Shown: piece after piece, positions 28,348 to 38,912 of the stretch | Position numbering within the stretch: position 1 is the stretch's first letter | Layout of the letters: every line of letters begins with the position of its first letter | Source: Rheinheimera pacifica | GTDB lineage: Bacteria > Pseudomonadota > Gammaproteobacteria > Enterobacterales > Alteromonadaceae | Direction: 5' to 3' | Assembly (NCBI RefSeq): GCF_900108485.1 | Contig: NZ_FNXF01000018.1 | Span: forward strand, 1 to 64,000 | DNA length: 64,000 nucleotides | The notes under the pieces: model-generated | What the model was told of the DNA's origin: nothing | Seen by the model: the letters and a program-made list of their open reading frames with translations, nothing else | Databases searched by the model: none | Position numbers and translations under genes: made by a program

Positions 28348-29832
28348 ATGACTTTAACAAATAAAAAGCCAGCATCGATGCCAGATGCTTTTGTCATCCT
28401 GTTTTTTGTGATGATTCTGGCCGCTATCGCATCGCACTTGGTACCGGCCGGCGCTTTTACGCTGCTTGAACCCGCACCAGTGGCTGAAGGCGCCACCAAG
28501 CTGAAGGGCAAATTAGATCCCAATAGTTTTAGCTTCGCCAGCGACAGCCAACAAGGGGTGCCATTGTTTGCGGAGGGTGGCGGCATTGGCTTTTTTAACT
28601 ATGCCTTTGAAGGCCTGGTGTCGGGCAATAAATGGGGCTCGGCCATTGGCGTAGTGGCCTTTATCCTGCTTACCGGTGGTGCCTTTGGCATCATTATGAA
28701 AACCGGCGCTATCCATAACGGCATTCTGGCGCTGATAGACAAAACCAAACGGATGGAGTTTTTATTTATTCCGCTGATGTTTGGCCTGTTTTCATTGGGC
28801 GGCGCCGTTTTTGGTATGGGCGAAGAAGCTATCGCTTTTTGCATCGTGCTGCTGCCACTGATGCTGGCGCTGGGCTATGACGCTATTACCACTGTATTGG
28901 TTACTTATGTTGCTACCCAAATTGGTTTTGCTACCTCCTGGATGAACCCGTTTAATGTGGCTATTGCCCAGGGAATTGCAGAAATTCCGTTACTGTCCGG
29001 CAGTGATTTGCGCATTGGCATGTGGGCAGTATTTACGCTGTTTGGTATTGTTTTTACCATGCGCTATGCCGCTAAGGTGAAAGCCAGGCCAGAGCTATCG
29101 TTAAGCTATGCTACGGATCAGAAGCTGCGGGCGCAGCAAAGCGCCGACGCCAAAAACGACTATAGCCTGCTTGATACGCTAATTCTGCTGGCGTTTTTCG
29201 CCGGCTTAATCTGGATTATCTGGGGCGTAACAACGCGCCAATACTATATTCCGGAAATTGCCAGCCAGTTTTTTACCATAGGTATTGTCATTGCCGTGAT
29301 TGCCGTACTGGGTAAACGCCTGAGCATGAATGAAGCCGCGGAAGGTTTTAAACACGGCGCAGCCGAGTTATTACCCGCAGCGCTTATCGTGGGTATGGCC
29401 AAAGGCATAGTGTTATTGCTCGGTGGCGATAACCCCGAATCACCGTCGGTATTAAACACCCTGCTATATTACAGTGGCCAGCTACTTGGCGATTTGCCGG
29501 CTTTTTTATCCGCCTGGTTAATGCTGATTATCCAGTCGGTGATTAACTTCTTCATTGCTTCCGGCTCCGGCCAGGCCGCACTGACTATGCCGCTGATAGC
29601 ACCATTGGCCGATTTAGTCGGACTTTCGCGCCAGATTGCGGTATTGGCCTTTCAATTGGGTGATGGCTTAACCAACTGTATTATTCCTACATCGGCGGCC
29701 TTAATCGGCTGTTTGGGCGTGGTACGACTTGACTGGACACTATGGTTTCGCTTTGTCTGGAAATTACAACTATGGCTATTCGCTTTAGCCAGTGCCTTTA
29801 TGTTTCTGGCCGTGGCCATAGGTTATCAATAG
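28348..29832 (+). CDS. YfcC-family inner-membrane permease (DcuC/ArcD superfamily)
   Basis: 494 residues, about 12 hydrophobic segments. The family-typical sequences FSLGGAVFGMGEEAIAF, ATSWMNPFNVAIAQGIAEIP and the C-terminal ASGSGQAALTMPLIAPLADL place it in the YfcC branch of the DcuC/arginine-ornithine antiporter superfamily. Related members move amino acids, C4-dicarboxylates or dipeptides. Lying between a TonB receptor and an isoaspartyl dipeptidase, it is the obvious candidate to bring beta-aspartyl dipeptides across the inner membrane. The cargo is inference. Confidence 0.85.
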   Translation: MTLTNKKPASMPDAFVILFFVMILAAIASHLVPAGAFTLLEPAPVAEGATKLKGKLDPNSFSFASDSQQGVPLFAEGGGIGFFNYAFEGLVSGNKWGSAIGVVAFILLTGGAFGIIMKTGAIHNGILALIDKTKRMEFLFIPLMFGLFSLGGAVFGMGEEAIAFCIVLLPLMLALGYDAITTVLVTYVATQIGFATSWMNPFNVAIAQGIAEIPLLSGSDLRIGMWAVFTLFGIVFTMRYAAKVKARPELSLSYATDQKLRAQQSADAKNDYSLLDTLILLAFFAGLIWIIWGVTTRQYYIPEIASQFFTIGIVIAVIAVLGKRLSMNEAAEGFKHGAAELLPAALIVGMAKGIVLLLGGDNPESPSVLNTLLYYSGQLLGDLPAFLSAWLMLIIQSVINFFIASGSGQAALTMPLIAPLADLVGLSRQIAVLAFQLGDGLTNCIIPTSAALIGCLGVVRLDWTLWFRFVWKLQLWLFALASAFMFLAVAIGYQ

Positions 29833-29862
29833 CCGCAGTGCGGCAGCTTTGAGGTTATTATT

Positions 29863-31068
29863 TTGAAACAAGTTTTGAACGCAAATTTGCACGCAATCAT
29901 ACTGATAAAAAATGCCGAAGTACTCTCGCCACAGCCACTTGGCAAACTGGATGTCGTGATAGCCTGTAGCAGCATTGCCGCCGTTGGCAAAGACTTTAAC
30001 CTGGCCGGCAGTAACCTGCCGGTGACCGTTATTGATGGCAACGAGTTTTATTTAACGCCGGGTTTTGTTGACTCTTTAGTGCATTTTATCGGCGGTGGCG
30101 GCGAAGGCGGTTTTGCTACCCGCACGCCGGAAATGCAATTAACCGATGCTACCCTGGGCGGTGTCACCACTGCTATTGGTGTATTAGGTACCGATGCTAC
30201 CACCCGCACCTTAACCAACTTACTGGCCAAAGCCCATGCGCTGGATATTGAAGGTATTAGCACTTACTGCCATACCGGCTCGTACGAAATACCCTGTCGT
30301 ACCCTTACCGGCAATATTACAGATGACTTAATTCTGATCGACAAATTTATCGGCGTCGGTGAAATTGCTATCAGCGATCACCGCTCATCGCAGCCCACCA
30401 CTGATGAAATCCGTAAAGTCGCTGCCGCAGCGCGTATTGGCGGCATTTTGGCTGGTAAAAGCGGTATTGTCAGTGTGCATATGGGCGCCGGCGAGCGTAT
30501 TTTACAGCCGGTTTATCAGGCCGTAGCCGGTACCGAATTAAAGCTGAAACAGTTTTACCCCACCCATATGAACCGCAACCGCCGTGTATTTGAAGCCGGG
30601 TTGGAGTTTGCCACTAAGGGCGGCGTAATTGACTTTACCACCAGCACCACCGAGTTCGATTTAAAGCATGGAGAAGTGGCCGCAGCGGCTGCGCTGGCAG
30701 AAGCGCTGGCATTTGGTATTAAGCCGATGCAGTTGACGCTAAGCTCAGATGGCAATGCCAGCCTGCCGATATACAATGACGACGGTGATTTACTCGGCTT
30801 GCAGGTAGGTACAGTGCAAAGCCTGTATCAATCGGCCAGAGAGGCGATAACGCAGCATAAGGTCAACATAGCCGATGCTATCTGTAGCATTACTGCGGCG
30901 CCGGCAGCAATATTGGGTTTAACACGCAAGGGCCGTGTAGCAACAAACCTGGATGCCGATGTGGTGCTGTTGCGCCGGGATAATCTGCAGATTGATACTG
31001 TAATCGCCAAAGGCCAGATTTTAGTTCAGCAAGGAAAAGCACTGGTAAAGGGCACCTTTGAGCGCTAA
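29863..31068 (+). CDS. iadA: isoaspartyl dipeptidase (beta-aspartyl peptidase), altered metal site
   Basis: 401 residues, amidohydrolase superfamily, TTG start. IadA splits beta-aspartyl dipeptides, including beta-Asp-Arg from cyanophycin. The family segment IGGGGEGGFATRTPE is intact, as are His206 (VHMGAGER), His235 (PTHMNRNRR) and Asp296 (SSDGNAS). Two metal-ligand positions differ from E. coli IadA (numbering from memory): the first His of the H-x-H motif is Leu72 (DSLVHF), and the carbamylated Lys is replaced by Glu167 (GVGEIAISDHRSS). The Glu variant occurs in other family members; the Leu is odd. It follows the permease by 30 bp. Confidence 0.85.
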   Translation: MKQVLNANLHAIILIKNAEVLSPQPLGKLDVVIACSSIAAVGKDFNLAGSNLPVTVIDGNEFYLTPGFVDSLVHFIGGGGEGGFATRTPEMQLTDATLGGVTTAIGVLGTDATTRTLTNLLAKAHALDIEGISTYCHTGSYEIPCRTLTGNITDDLILIDKFIGVGEIAISDHRSSQPTTDEIRKVAAAARIGGILAGKSGIVSVHMGAGERILQPVYQAVAGTELKLKQFYPTHMNRNRRVFEAGLEFATKGGVIDFTTSTTEFDLKHGEVAAAAALAEALAFGIKPMQLTLSSDGNASLPIYNDDGDLLGLQVGTVQSLYQSAREAITQHKVNIADAICSITAAPAAILGLTRKGRVATNLDADVVLLRRDNLQIDTVIAKGQILVQQGKALVKGTFER

Positions 31069-31125
31069 AAGCAAATAAGACAAATTCGCATAAATATGGC
31101 GCCTTTAGCCATAGCTATCGACGCT

Positions 31126-31150
31126 AAAAAGCTGCTGCGGCAGCTTTTTT
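31126..31150 (+). terminator. hairpin terminator after iadA
   Basis: AAAAAGCTGC / GCAGCTTTTT arms with a 4-nt loop ending in a run of seven Ts, 57 bp after the stop. It closes the permease-dipeptidase operon. Confidence 0.85.
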
Positions 31151-31472
31151 TATTGCTGCCGCAGGTATAATTGGCAAAAATATCGCCAATTCATGTAATT
31201 AATTTTCAGTTTTATAACGTTACTTTCTGCGCCGGGTTGCCAGTAATGCACTACAAAGTTAACTTGCAATTAGCCGGATTTCGCGGTATACCTGTCAACT
31301 CTTTAAACGTTTAGATGGCTAAACATTTCTAGAGCAAAAACACTACAACGCATTGACCTCTGAAAGAGTAACCGTTATTTTCTTTCAGCAGCAGCAAAAA
31401 CCAAAAATTAGAATAATAATTCAAAAATAATAAATATTTATTTAAATATCAGGACAAGTGTGGAGGTTAGTC
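31151..31472 (+). promoter_or_regulatory. gltB upstream region
   Basis: About 320 bp without a gene, increasingly AT-rich towards gltB. It must contain the gltBD promoter, but I cannot single out convincing -35/-10 boxes. A strong GGAGG (31462-31466) precedes the gltB ATG. A small palindrome TTTAG/CTAAA is near 31309-31324. Confidence 0.4.
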
Positions 31473-34400
31473 ATGGCGTTGTATCAGCACAGTCAGGCAA
31501 GAGAGAACTGTGGCTTCGGTCTGATCGCACATCTGGAAGGCGCGGCCAGCCACCGGATCGTCAGAACCGCAATAAACGGCCTTGACCGTATGCAGCACCG
31601 CGGCGGTATATCTGCCGACGGTAAAACAGGTGATGGTTGCGGTTTATTAATGCAAAAACCGGACAGCTTCTTCCGCGCTATAGCCGAAGAAAATGGCTGG
31701 AATCTGGCAAAGAAATACGGCGTCGGCATGATTTTTTTCAGCCAGGACCCGGTAAAAGCTGCCTTAGCGAAAAAAATTATTGAGCAGGAAATTGCCCGCG
31801 AAACCCTGACCTTAGTGGCCTGGCGTGTCGTGCCTATAGACAGTAGTGTGCTGGGCCCGTTAGCGCTTAGCTCTATGCCAGGCATAGAGCAGGTTATTGT
31901 TAATGCGCCGCACGGCTGGGGCGATCACGACTTAGAGCGCCGGCTGTACATGCTGCGCCGCCGCATTGAAAAACAATTAAGCGACGATGCTGATTTTTAT
32001 ATTCCCAGCTTCTCGTCATTAGTTACCGTATTTAAAGGCCTGATGATGCCGGCCGATTTGCCGCGTTATTATCTCGACTTAGCTGATATCCGCATGGAAA
32101 CCGCCATTTGCGTGTTCCACCAGCGTTTTTCTACCAATACCATGCCGCGCTGGCAACTGGCGCAGCCGTTTCGCTTTTTAGCCCATAACGGCGAGATTAA
32201 TACCATTACCGGTAACCGCCAGTGGGCCCGCGCACGGCAGTATAAATTTGCCTCGCCGCTGCTAAGCGATTTACACGATGCCGCGCCCTTTGTCAGCCAA
32301 AGCGGCTCCGATTCCAGCTCGCTGGACAATATGCTGGAGCTGTTATTAGCCGGTGGCATGGATTTATTCCGTGCCATGCGTTTGTTAGTGCCGCCGGCCT
32401 GGCAAGGCAACCGCGTAATGGATGATAACTTAAAGGCGTTTTACGAGTTTAACTCCATGCATATGGAGCCGTGGGACGGCCCGGCCGGTATCGTAATGAC
32501 CAATGGTCAGCATGTCGCCTGTAACCTCGACCGCAACGGCCTGCGCCCTGCCCGCTTTGTTATTACCCGCGATAAGCTGATTACGCTGGCTTCAGAAGTA
32601 GGCATTTGGGATTACACCCCGGATGAAGTGGTAGAAAAAGGCCGCGTTGGCCCGGGCGAAATGCTGGCAGTAGATACCACCACCGGCAAAATCTGGCGCT
32701 CCAACGAAATAGACAGCGACTTAATGGCACGTCATACCTACCGTGACTGGCTAAATGCCAACGTGCAGCGGTTGGTACCGTACGAGAAATACGAGACCGA
32801 TTTAATCGGCAAGCGGGTATTTTCTGATGACGACATGCTGGTGTACCACAAGCTGTTTAACTACAGCTATGAAGAAATTGATCAGGTAATGACAGTGCTG
32901 GCCAAAGACGGCCAGGAAGCGGTGGGCTCTATGGGTGATGATACGCCGATGGCGGTATTATCGCGCAAGCCGCGCACCTTATTTGATTACTTCCGCCAGC
33001 AGTTTGCTCAGGTCACTAACCCGCCGATCGATCCACTGCGTGAATCACACGTAATGTCGCTGGCCACCAGTATCGGCCGTGAGCATAACGTATTTAAAGA
33101 AACGGCCGGTTACGCCCGCCGCATTCAGTTTGAATCGCCGGTGATGATGTACTCCGACTTAAAGCAGTTAAAACAAGCCGATGAGAAGTACTACAAGCAT
33201 CAGATTTTTTCGCTGAACTTCGACCCGGCGCTGCAAAGCCTGCAACAAGCGGTAGAGCAACTATGCGCCGACGTTATCACTGCCGTGCGCGACAATAACG
33301 TCGTGCTGGTCATGTTAACTGACCGGCGTATTGAGCAAGGCAAGCTGCCGATCCCTGCTGCTATGGCGGTAGGCGCGGTGCAACATGCACTGGTTAATGC
33401 GCAGCTGCGCTGTGACTCCAACATTATTGTTGAAACCGCCTCAGCGCGCGACTCGCACCATTTTGCCGTGCTGATTGGTTTAGGTGCTACCGGCATTTAT
33501 CCATTTTTGGCCTATGAGACTGTAGAGCAACTGGTAGAAAAAGGTGTAATTAACCTTACCGCACGCCAGGCAGTGCTGAATTACCGTAAAGGCATTAATA
33601 AAGGCCTGTACAAAATTATGTCGAAAATGGGCATTTCAACAGTGGCCAGCTATCGCTGCTCTAACCTGTTTGAAGCCGTCGGCATTGATAAAACCGTAAT
33701 GCAACTTTGTTTTGCCGATGTCCCGTCACGTTTGGGCGGCGCCGGCTTTAGCGACTTTGAACAAGATGTACAGCAACTGGCCAAAGTGGCCTGGTTAAAA
33801 CGTAAACCGCTGAACCACGGTGGTTTATTAAAGTATGTACATGACGGCGAATACCACGCCTATAACCCGGATGTGGTGCAAACGCTGCAAAAAGCCGTGC
33901 GCTCGGGTAAGTATGAAGATTACCAGCAGTACAGCAGTATTGTGAACGAGCGGCCGGTAGCACATTTGCGCGATTTATTTAAGCTGAATGATGCCACGCC
34001 TGTGCCGCTGGAGCAGGTAGAGAGCGAGCAAAACCTGTATCCGCGTTTTGACAGCGCCGCTATGTCTATCGGTGCCTTAAGCCCGGAAGCGCATGAGGCC
34101 TTAGCCATAGCGATGAACCGCTTAGGCGGGCGGTCTAACTCGGGTGAAGGCGGTGAAGATCCGCGCCGCTTTGGCACCGAGAAAAACTCGAAAATTAAGC
34201 AAGTTGCCTCCGGCCGCTTTGGCGTAACGCCGCATTACCTGGTAAATGCTGAGGTTATTCAAATCAAGGTAGCCCAGGGTGCTAAGCCTGGCGAAGGTGG
34301 CCAGTTACCCGGTGAAAAAGTTACCGCCGAAATTGCCCGGCTGCGCTACTCGGTGCCTGGCGTAACGCTGATATCACCACCGCCGCACCATGATATTTAC

Positions 34401-35933
34401 TCAATTGAAGATTTAGCCCAGCTGATTTTCGATTTAAAGCAGGTGAATCCGCAGGCGCTGATTTCAGTGAAATTAGTGTCAGAGCCCGGCATCGGTACCA
34501 TTGCCGCCGGCGTGGCCAAAGCCTATGCCGATCTGATTACCGTATCCGGTTACGACGGCGGCACCGGCGCCAGCCCGTTAACCTCAGTGAAATACGCCGG
34601 TAGCCCGTGGGAACTGGGTTTAGCCGAAGTGCACCAGGCCTTGGTGGAAAACGGCCTGCGCGACCGCGTACGGCTGCAGGTAGACGGCGGCTTAAAAACC
34701 GGGCTGGACGTAATTAAAGCTGCCATCTTAGGCGCCGAAAGCTTTGGTTTTGGCACCGGCCCTATGGTGGCGCTGGGCTGTAAGTTTTTACGTATTTGCC
34801 ATTTAAACAACTGCGCCACCGGCGTGGCGACACAAGATGCGACATTGCGGCGAGATCACTTTACCGGCTTGCCGGAAATGGTAATGAACTACTTTAAGTT
34901 CTTAGCCTTTGAAGTACGCGAGCTGATGGCACAGCTGGGGGTAACTGAGCTGACCCAACTGATAGGCCGCACCGATTTGCTGGCAATGAAAGACAGTGAA
35001 ACGCAAAAACAAGCCAAGCTGGATTTAACGCCGATATTGCAAGCCAGTGGCGTCAAATCTGACAAGGCGCTGTTTTGTGTGCAAAACAATACACCGTTTG
35101 ACGAAGGCAAGTTAAATCAGGACCTGGTAAAACGCTGCGAGCAAATGGTACTAAATAAAAGCGGTGGCCGGTTAAACCTGAGTATCCGTAACACCGACCG
35201 CTCGGTTGGCGCGGCGCTGTCCGGCTTTATTGCCAGGCAGCATGGTAACCAGGGTATGGCAACCGATCCTATCCGTATCCGCTTTACCGGTACCGCTGGC
35301 CAAAGCTTTGGCGTATGGAATGCCGGTGGCCTGCATATGTCACTGCAGGGCGATGCCAACGATTACGTTGGTAAAGGCATGACCGGCGGCATGCTGGCCA
35401 TTTTCCCGGCCAAGGGCGCCAGCTTTGCTAAAAACGGCTTTACCATTGCCGGTAATACCTGTTTATACGGCGCCACCGGCGGCCGGCTATATGCCGCAGG
35501 CCAGGTCGGCGAGCGTTTTGCCGTACGAAATTCGGGCGCTTTAGCCGTGGTAGAAGGCACCGGCGATAACTGCTGCGAATATATGACCGGCGGCGTGGTC
35601 GTAGTACTGGGCTGCACCGGGGTGAACTTTGGTGCCGGTATGACCGGCGGCTTTGCTTATCTGCTGGATGAGCAAAACGATTTAGAGCTTAGGTTAAACC
35701 CCGAGCTGGTCGAGGCGCTGGACGTTAGCACGCCGATACTGCAGGAACACCTGCGCAGCCTGTTGCACCAGCACGTAGAAGAAACCGGCAGCGACAAAGC
35801 ACAGAAAATCTTAAACGACTTTAACCGTTATTTAAGTCAATTTAAGCTGGTTAAACCAAAAACCAGCGATGTAAACACCTTGCTGGGACACCGCGCACGC
35901 TCGTCAGCCGAGCTGCGGGTTCAGGCGATGTAG
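31473..35933 (+). CDS. gltB: glutamate synthase (NADPH) large subunit
   Basis: About 1486 residues, full length. It begins with a short propeptide ending before the N-terminal nucleophile Cys (ARENCGFGLIAHLEG) of the class II glutaminase domain. Then come the central domain, the FMN/3Fe-4S synthase domain (PGEGGQLPGEKV, SGYDGGTGASPLTS and the cysteine cluster CKFLRICHLNNCATG) and a C-terminal GXGXG beta-helix (MTGGMLAIFP, YMTGGVVVVLG). It makes glutamate from glutamine and 2-oxoglutarate. ATG 31473 is chosen over GTG 31458 because GGAGG is correctly placed for it. Forms the enzyme with gltD, 9 bp downstream. Confidence 0.97.
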   Translation: MALYQHSQARENCGFGLIAHLEGAASHRIVRTAINGLDRMQHRGGISADGKTGDGCGLLMQKPDSFFRAIAEENGWNLAKKYGVGMIFFSQDPVKAALAKKIIEQEIARETLTLVAWRVVPIDSSVLGPLALSSMPGIEQVIVNAPHGWGDHDLERRLYMLRRRIEKQLSDDADFYIPSFSSLVTVFKGLMMPADLPRYYLDLADIRMETAICVFHQRFSTNTMPRWQLAQPFRFLAHNGEINTITGNRQWARARQYKFASPLLSDLHDAAPFVSQSGSDSSSLDNMLELLLAGGMDLFRAMRLLVPPAWQGNRVMDDNLKAFYEFNSMHMEPWDGPAGIVMTNGQHVACNLDRNGLRPARFVITRDKLITLASEVGIWDYTPDEVVEKGRVGPGEMLAVDTTTGKIWRSNEIDSDLMARHTYRDWLNANVQRLVPYEKYETDLIGKRVFSDDDMLVYHKLFNYSYEEIDQVMTVLAKDGQEAVGSMGDDTPMAVLSRKPRTLFDYFRQQFAQVTNPPIDPLRESHVMSLATSIGREHNVFKETAGYARRIQFESPVMMYSDLKQLKQADEKYYKHQIFSLNFDPALQSLQQAVEQLCADVITAVRDNNVVLVMLTDRRIEQGKLPIPAAMAVGAVQHALVNAQLRCDSNIIVETASARDSHHFAVLIGLGATGIYPFLAYETVEQLVEKGVINLTARQAVLNYRKGINKGLYKIMSKMGISTVASYRCSNLFEAVGIDKTVMQLCFADVPSRLGGAGFSDFEQDVQQLAKVAWLKRKPLNHGGLLKYVHDGEYHAYNPDVVQTLQKAVRSGKYEDYQQYSSIVNERPVAHLRDLFKLNDATPVPLEQVESEQNLYPRFDSAAMSIGALSPEAHEALAIAMNRLGGRSNSGEGGEDPRRFGTEKNSKIKQVASGRFGVTPHYLVNAEVIQIKVAQGAKPGEGGQLPGEKVTAEIARLRYSVPGVTLISPPPHHDIYSIEDLAQLIFDLKQVNPQALISVKLVSEPGIGTIAAGVAKAYADLITVSGYDGGTGASPLTSVKYAGSPWELGLAEVHQALVENGLRDRVRLQVDGGLKTGLDVIKAAILGAESFGFGTGPMVALGCKFLRICHLNNCATGVATQDATLRRDHFTGLPEMVMNYFKFLAFEVRELMAQLGVTELTQLIGRTDLLAMKDSETQKQAKLDLTPILQASGVKSDKALFCVQNNTPFDEGKLNQDLVKRCEQMVLNKSGGRLNLSIRNTDRSVGAALSGFIARQHGNQGMATDPIRIRFTGTAGQSFGVWNAGGLHMSLQGDANDYVGKGMTGGMLAIFPAKGASFAKNGFTIAGNTCLYGATGGRLYAAGQVGERFAVRNSGALAVVEGTGDNCCEYMTGGVVVVLGCTGVNFGAGMTGGFAYLLDEQNDLELRLNPELVEALDVSTPILQEHLRSLLHQHVEETGSDKAQKILNDFNRYLSQFKLVKPKTSDVNTLLGHRARSSAELRVQAM

Positions 35934-37355
<1,422 letters not shown>

Positions 37356-37443
37356 AGCCTGTAGATACAGCAGCAGGTGTAACAACCTGCTGTTGCTTGT
37401 GCCATCTGCAGCAGCGGACTGTTAAAGCGAGGTTAGGAGAAAT

Positions 37444-37598
37444 GCTCGAACCGGCTTACCCACGTTGACACGCCGTAAACCCATCCCTGGGGGCTCGTCT
37501 CAGCCCGTCCGGGGCTTCAACGGTCAGCTTAGAGTAAGCCTAATCTCGCTTTATCGTTTCAGGCTGCAGGTTCAAAAAGCGGGCAAACCGGTTCGAGC
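37444..37598. repeat. intergenic structured element bounded by an inverted repeat
   Basis: Arms GCTCGAACCGG (37444-37454) and CCGGTTCGAGC (37588-37598) match perfectly over 11 bp and continue to 18 bp with two mismatches. The interior contains further small palindromes, including GCCCGTCCGGGGC (37502-37514) and a CCCATCCCTGGGGG stretch of a style I associate with dispersed intergenic repeats in this group of bacteria. It lies in the 289-bp gap between gltD and rraA and contains no gene. A dispersed repeat or a structured leader of rraA are the options. Confidence 0.55.
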
Positions 37599-37644
37599 CA
37601 TACCACCCGAACCATCTGCTTCACGAGCACAAAGGAGTCGAACA

Positions 37645-38127
37645 ATGCCCCCATTCACCCTACCCGATTTATGCGACGCCCATGCGGCTTACATCCGCGT
37701 AGCAGAACCCATCTTTAGCAACTACGGTGGCAAAACCGCCTTTGGCGGGCAAATTGTTACGGTGAAATGCTTTGAAGATAACTCCAAAGTAAAACAGCTG
37801 GTAGCAACACCGGGCCAGGGCAAGGTGTTGGTAGTCGACGGTGGCGGCTCTAAACGCCATGCGCTGCTCGGTGATATGCTGGCAGAACAAGCGGCCGCAA
37901 ACGGCTGGGAAGGTATTATTATCAACGGCTGTATTCGCGATATAGACGAGATACGCCAAACCGCACTCGGCGTGCAGGCGCTGGGTATTCACCCGCTGAA
38001 AACCGATAAGCGTGATTTGGGCGATATTAACCTGATGGTAACCTTCGCCGGGGTAGATTTTACCCCCGGCCAGTTTGTTTATGCCGATAATAATGGCGTA
38101 TTGGTGGCGACTAAAGCCCTGCTGTAA
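37645..38127 (+). CDS. rraA: RraA family protein (RNase E regulator / aldolase-like)
   Basis: 160 residues, the RraA length. [40 protein letters not shown] and [12 protein letters not shown] are family signatures; the G-x-x-x-D...R-D pattern also occurs in 4-hydroxy-4-methyl-2-oxoglutarate aldolases. E. coli RraA binds and inhibits RNase E. Start 37645 has AAGGAG at ideal spacing; the upstream open frame lies within a repeat element and is not coding. The 3' end overlaps the convergent 72-codon gene by 17 bp. Confidence 0.88.
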   Translation: MPPFTLPDLCDAHAAYIRVAEPIFSNYGGKTAFGGQIVTVKCFEDNSKVKQLVATPGQGKVLVVDGGGSKRHALLGDMLAEQAAANGWEGIIINGCIRDIDEIRQTALGVQALGIHPLKTDKRDLGDINLMVTFAGVDFTPGQFVYADNNGVLVATKALL

Positions 38128-38329
38128 CCAACTGCTTTATCTTCAGTGCTTTTTCAAAATGGTCCAGCCGGTGGGTTTGGATCCACCAGGTTGCCGCTTC
38201 CATTAATAGCGCCGGGTCGTCGTTTTTATTGGCGAAAAAGGCGTAAAACGACACGCCGACTGTCTCGCCTTTGGCGAGTATTTTCTTGTCACAAACGGCA
38301 ATAATTTTTTGTCTTAATGCATCGCGCAT
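38111..38329 (-). CDS. 72-residue conserved protein (DUF6500-like), copy 1
   Basis: [20 protein letters not shown] opens a 72-residue soluble protein with a central aromatic [13 protein letters not shown] and a C-terminal helix [14 protein letters not shown] recall this as DUF6500, function unknown; the name is from memory. A second copy at 49393-49611 differs at 6 of 72 positions. It overlaps the rraA 3' end and follows the NTF2-like gene by 19 bp, so it probably belongs to that transcript. Confidence 0.7.
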   Translation of the reverse strand: MRDALRQKIIAVCDKKILAKGETVGVSFYAFFANKNDDPALLMEAATWWIQTHRLDHFEKALKIKQLVTAGL

Positions 38330-38348
38330 AGTGCGGCAATTCCTGCGG

Positions 38349-38723
38349 TTAAAATGGATTACAAGCGGTGCCCTGATGAAAAACCATCTGCCATTTTTCA
38401 CCATCAAAACGGTAGAGTGAGCTGCGCACTGAGTAGCTTGGGCTATTATCATCGGCGCGCTGTATTGTGGCGCGGTACGTAAGCTGCGCCAGGCCATCGG
38501 CTAACACGCGGCATTCAAAATCTTGCTGGGTAATAACTGGCGGCGCTTCAGTTGGCTGGCGCTCAAGCACATCGGCTTTACCAAAACAGCGGCCACTGGC
38601 ACCAATTTCATAGAAGTCATCGGCTAAATAGCGGTTAAGCAGTTCGGCAGATAACCGCGTAGCGGGCTGTACCAGTAGTTGTTCAAGTTGAATTAATTGT
38701 TGTTTAACGGTATCGCTATGCAA
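38349..38723 (-). CDS. DUF4440/NTF2-like small protein
   Basis: 124 residues with the SnoaL/NTF2-like layout: an N-terminal helix (QLIQLEQLLVQP), YLADDFYEIGASGRCF, a central strand region and C-terminal VRSSLYRFDGEKWQMVFHQG. Family members bind or convert small molecules, or are structural; no function is assigned. Its downstream neighbour is the 72-residue gene. Confidence 0.75.
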   Translation of the reverse strand: MHSDTVKQQLIQLEQLLVQPATRLSAELLNRYLADDFYEIGASGRCFGKADVLERQPTEAPPVITQQDFECRVLADGLAQLTYRATIQRADDNSPSYSVRSSLYRFDGEKWQMVFHQGTACNPF

Positions 38724-38852
38724 TTTTTAAAATCTCCTATAAAGCAGATCTAGATCTCAGTACTGGCCAAGGCGACGTTACACCAAACTGGGTTGTTTAT
38801 GCGGATAATAATACCAAGACTTTAATATGAGAACCCACACCCGAGCAGCAAA

Positions 38853-38877
38853 GGCAAAAGACAAGACCTGACCCTGA
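38853..38877 (+). repeat. left 25-bp inverted repeat flanking the retron cassette
   Basis: GGCAAAAGACAAGACCTGAC followed by CCTGA (25 bp). Its inverted partner at 42833-42857 matches 24 of 25 bases. The repeats enclose ptuB, ptuA, the reverse transcriptase, the ncRNA and a small ORF, about 4.0 kb. The sequence style (AAGACCTGACCCTGA) resembles repeats often found beside REP-associated tyrosine transposase genes, from memory; no transposase gene is present here. Confidence 0.8.
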
Positions 38878-38912
38878 GATTTTTAATTCAAACATTAATA
38901 TTGAATTAAATA

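Noticed and set aside
37465-37644. 60-residue N-terminal extension of RraA
   Set aside because: It runs through a repeat element and RraA homologues start at the ATG with AAGGAG at 37645.
38901-38912. Terminator after the HNH gene
   Set aside because: Only a weak 6-bp AT stem near 38885-38910 is visible on the minus strand; too weak to list as a feature.
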